Positions 6,132 to 8,215 of a stretch of DNA of 8,215 nucleotides are shown piece after piece. The position numbers were made by a program, and so were the translations under genes. The stretch covers positions 1 to 8,215 of the forward strand of contig JASFVP010000084.1 in the NCBI GenBank assembly GCA_050049775.1. Reading direction: 5' to 3'. The notes under the pieces were generated by a model. That model was not told where the DNA came from. It made no database searches and worked only from the letters and a program-made list of their open reading frames with translations. Positions within the stretch are counted from its first letter, which is position 1. Each line of letters begins with the position of its first letter. The stretch comes from JABDQZ01 sp050049775. Lineage in GTDB: Bacteria > Pseudomonadota > Gammaproteobacteria > Chromatiales > Chromatiaceae.

Positions 6132-8066
6132 GCGTGTTTCGCTGTCCAGCTCCAGCGGCGTGTCTTCTTCGAGGTAGGTATAGCCCTTGAGGCCGTCCTG
6201 GTAAAAACGCAGGAAGGCATTGGCTTCGCGCGCGCTCAATAAACCGGCGCTGCGCGCATTCTGTACCTGGCGGCGCATGCGATCGGTCAATACGGTTTCA
6301 TGGAACTGCACATAATCGAGCACTTCGGCAACTGTTTCGCCTTCCACCACCTGTTCCAGTTCATAGCCACCGTCACCGTCCATGCGGATGTGCACGGCGT
6401 GGGTATCACCAAACAGATTGTGCAGATCGCCGAGAATCTCCTGGTAGGCACCGGTCAGGAACAGGCCGAGCAGGTAGATTTCATCCGGCTTTTCGACATG
6501 CAACGGCAGTACCTGTGAGATGCCGTCACGTACCGGGAAATTCTGGATGGTGCCATCGGAATCACAGGTGATGTCCACCAGGATGGCATTGCGTTGCGGT
6601 TCCTCATTGAGCCGGTGAATCGGTATGACCGGGAAAATCTGTTTGATCGCCCAGGCATCGGGCAACGACTGAAACACCGAGAAATTACAGAAGTAACGAT
6701 CCGCAATCTGTGTTTCCAGCCCCGGTATCAACTGGCTGATCTCATCATCGTCCATGCGACTGGTCAGCTGCGTCACCACGCGCCAGTACAAATCATCCGC
6801 GTGTGCGCGGTCCGACAGGCTGGCATGACCGAGTGCGAACAAACGGCTCATGTCCTCGCGAAACGCAATCACATCGTGCAAGGCTTCACGTGGCGCAATG
6901 TGTTCCAGTTCGTTGAGCGTGTCCCACAACTGGCGTAATTGCAGCGGGCTGTCTTCATCCGGCTCGACCGGGGCGATGTCACTGATGCGTTTGGCCACGC
7001 CAAGCACATCGACAATCAATACTGAATGATGCGCAACGATGGCGCGACCAGACTCGGAAATGATGTTCGGGTACGGCAGTTCCTCTTCGTCGCAGACGCG
7101 CTTCATGGTCCAGACGATTTCGTTGGCGTATTCCTGCAAACTGTAGTCCACCGCCGACATATCGCCGCTGCGGCTATCATGATAATTGACACCCAGGCCG
7201 CCACCGACATCCATGAAATCAATCGGCGCACCCAGCCGGCGCGCTTCCACAAAATATCGCGCCGCTTCCTGCATGGCCTGTTTGATGCTGCGAATCTGCG
7301 GCACCTGACTGCCGATATGGAAATGCAGCAAACGCAGGCTGTCGATCAGATCCGCATTTTTCAGCTTGTTGATGGCTTCCAGCAGCTCGGATGCCGACAG
7401 GCCGAATTTGGACTTGTCACCGCCCGAGTCATCCCAGAAGCCGCTGCTGGTGGTCGACAGGCGACAACGCAGGCCGATCAGCGGTCTTACATTCAGTCGT
7501 GGTGCCGCATCCAGTATCAGATCCAGCTCATTGGGTTTCTCGACTACGATAAACACCTGCTTGCCCATCTTCTGGCCCATCAGCGCCAGTTCGATGAACT
7601 CCATGTCCTTGTAGCCGTTGCAGACAATCAGCCCCTTGACGTCCTCGAGCATCGGCAAGGTGGCGTGCAGCTCCGGCTTGGAGCCGGCTTCAAGTCCCCA
7701 GTTGAATTCAGCACCGAATTCGACGATTTCCTCGACCACCTGGCGCTGCTGGTTGACCTTGATCGGGTAAACACCGTAGTAGCGGCCACCGTAGTCCGCT
7801 TCCTCGCAGGCAATCGCAAAACGCTCGTGAATCTGCGCGATACGGCGTTTGAGAATGTCGGAAAAACGCAGCAACAGCGGCGGACGCAGGCCCTGCGCCA
7901 ACAGATCGTCACACAGCTGTTTCAGGTCGATCTGCTGCTGTTCATCGATAATGGCCTGCACGTTGCCATTGTCATTGATACTGAAAAAGCCGTGTCCCCA
8001 GCCATCGATTTGATAAAGCTCGGCCGCGTCTCTCAGGTTCCAGTCAGCCGTGTTGTTGTCAGTCAT
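6129..8066 (-). CDS. speA: Biosynthetic arginine decarboxylase
   Basis: This 645-residue PLP enzyme of fold III matches E. coli SpeA along its whole length (family about 630-660 residues). It converts arginine to agmatine plus CO2, the first step of the arginine route to putrescine. Landmarks are the PLP lysine in VYPIKVNQ (Lys103), LEAGSK (125-130), CNGYKD (149-154), SGGDKSKFGLS (214-224), LHFHIGSQ (247-254), DVGGGLGV (286-293), SESGRA (337-342), and the active-site cysteine in DITCDSDG (Cys501). The C-terminus has AYQEILGDLHNLFGD (540-554) and ends near the usual GYTYLEE. I chose the ATG at 8066-8064 because GGAG lies at 8076-8073 with a 6-nt spacer and because this start overlaps the previous gene's stop by 8 nt, a typical coupled arrangement. 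An in-frame ATG at 8108 would add 14 residues and lie deeper inside the upstream gene. The gene is probably expressed from a promoter beyond the right edge. Confidence 0.97.
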   Translation of the reverse strand: MTDNNTADWNLRDAAELYQIDGWGHGFFSINDNGNVQAIIDEQQQIDLKQLCDDLLAQGLRPPLLLRFSDILKRRIAQIHERFAIACEEADYGGRYYGVYPIKVNQQRQVVEEIVEFGAEFNWGLEAGSKPELHATLPMLEDVKGLIVCNGYKDMEFIELALMGQKMGKQVFIVVEKPNELDLILDAAPRLNVRPLIGLRCRLSTTSSGFWDDSGGDKSKFGLSASELLEAINKLKNADLIDSLRLLHFHIGSQVPQIRSIKQAMQEAARYFVEARRLGAPIDFMDVGGGLGVNYHDSRSGDMSAVDYSLQEYANEIVWTMKRVCDEEELPYPNIISESGRAIVAHHSVLIVDVLGVAKRISDIAPVEPDEDSPLQLRQLWDTLNELEHIAPREALHDVIAFREDMSRLFALGHASLSDRAHADDLYWRVVTQLTSRMDDDEISQLIPGLETQIADRYFCNFSVFQSLPDAWAIKQIFPVIPIHRLNEEPQRNAILVDITCDSDGTIQNFPVRDGISQVLPLHVEKPDEIYLLGLFLTGAYQEILGDLHNLFGDTHAVHIRMDGDGGYELEQVVEGETVAEVLDYVQFHETVLTDRMRRQVQNARSAGLLSAREANAFLRFYQDGLKGYTYLEEDTPLELDSETR

Positions 8067-8215
8067 CGTCGACTCCAATCTGCGACCCTTGTTTGTCGCG
8101 TTTGTCATAGCCCTGTGCCTTGCCCCAGTAAGACATGATTTTCTGCACCAGCTTGGCCGCCATCATGTCAGACACCCGTGTGGCTTCCGGCACCAGTTCC
8201 AGGATATCAACACCG
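8059..8215 (-). CDS. speB: Probable agmatinase (ureohydrolase family), C-terminal fragment
   Basis: On the minus strand an open frame enters at the window edge (first full codon at 8214) and ends with TGA at 8061-8059, giving 51 residues. The segment GVDILELVPEA followed by MMAAKLVQKIMSYWG resembles the C-terminal strand and final helix of arginase/agmatinase-family enzymes, where an acidic E-x-x-P strand precedes an AAKL helix. A hydrophilic tail of about 20 residues (K, D and Q rich) follows. Agmatinase hydrolyses agmatine, the SpeA product, to putrescine and urea, so the position directly upstream of speA with an 8-nt overlap fits well. The metal-binding motifs lie outside the window, so the assignment rests on a short resemblance plus context. 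The sequence alone leaves arginase or another ureohydrolase possible. Confidence 0.68.
   Translation of the reverse strand, partial: GVDILELVPEATRVSDMMAAKLVQKIMSYWGKAQGYDKRDKQGSQIGVDDD

Noticed and set aside
5993..6220. A 75-codon minus-strand open frame opposite the small membrane ORF
   Set aside because: It overlaps the end of speA in another frame, has no ribosome binding site that I can see, and is rich in Arg, Ser and Cys, as expected for a shadow frame.
7026..8138. A 370-codon open frame on the plus strand antisense to speA
   Set aside because: It lies wholly opposite a clearly recognisable speA, its product resembles no family I know, and long antisense frames are common opposite G+C-rich coding sequence. 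No promoter or ribosome binding site supports it.

Overview
The window looks like chromosomal DNA of a free-living gammaproteobacterium. The codon use is fairly G+C-rich, and the proteins read as ordinary proteobacterial housekeeping and metabolic types. I see no phage, IS, CRISPR, tRNA or rRNA. This assignment is inferred from protein family resemblance only.

Layout. (1) 2-1797, plus strand: the C-terminal half of a carboxy(nor)spermidine dehydrogenase/synthase, then a complete carboxynorspermidine decarboxylase (nspC). (2) 1814-3205, minus strand: a beta-CASP metallo-beta-lactamase-fold RNase/hydrolase of the CPSF73/YSH1-like class, ending 16 nt from nspC. (3) 3206-3351: a divergent promoter region with a good sigma70-type promoter for the next gene. 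(4) 3352-5784, plus strand: an 810-residue Lon-related ATP-dependent protease (AAA_32-type ATPase plus Lon Ser/Lys protease domain). (5) 5785-6128: a 344-nt region that is not empty. It holds a near-ideal CRP-type site placed as in a class II promoter, a 13-nt perfect palindrome, an almost perfect sigma28 (FliA) promoter, and a 34-codon ORF for a small single-pass membrane protein directly downstream of that promoter. (6) 6129-8215, minus strand: biosynthetic arginine decarboxylase (speA), overlapping by 8 nt the 3' end of a gene that looks like agmatinase (speB).

How the genes fit together. speB and speA give arginine -> agmatine -> putrescine. The dehydrogenase condenses a diamine with aspartate semialdehyde to a carboxy-polyamine, and NspC decarboxylates it to spermidine (from putrescine) or norspermidine (from diaminopropane). 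The window therefore carries both halves of an S-adenosylmethionine-independent route from arginine to spermidine. The halves are separated by a nuclease and a protease with no obvious polyamine role.

The most notable new element is the possible flagellar-regulon microprotein at 5974-6078. The sigma28 promoter match is strong (15 of 16 positions with the correct 11-nt spacer). That the ORF is translated is inferred from its ribosome binding site, hydrophobic segment and position.
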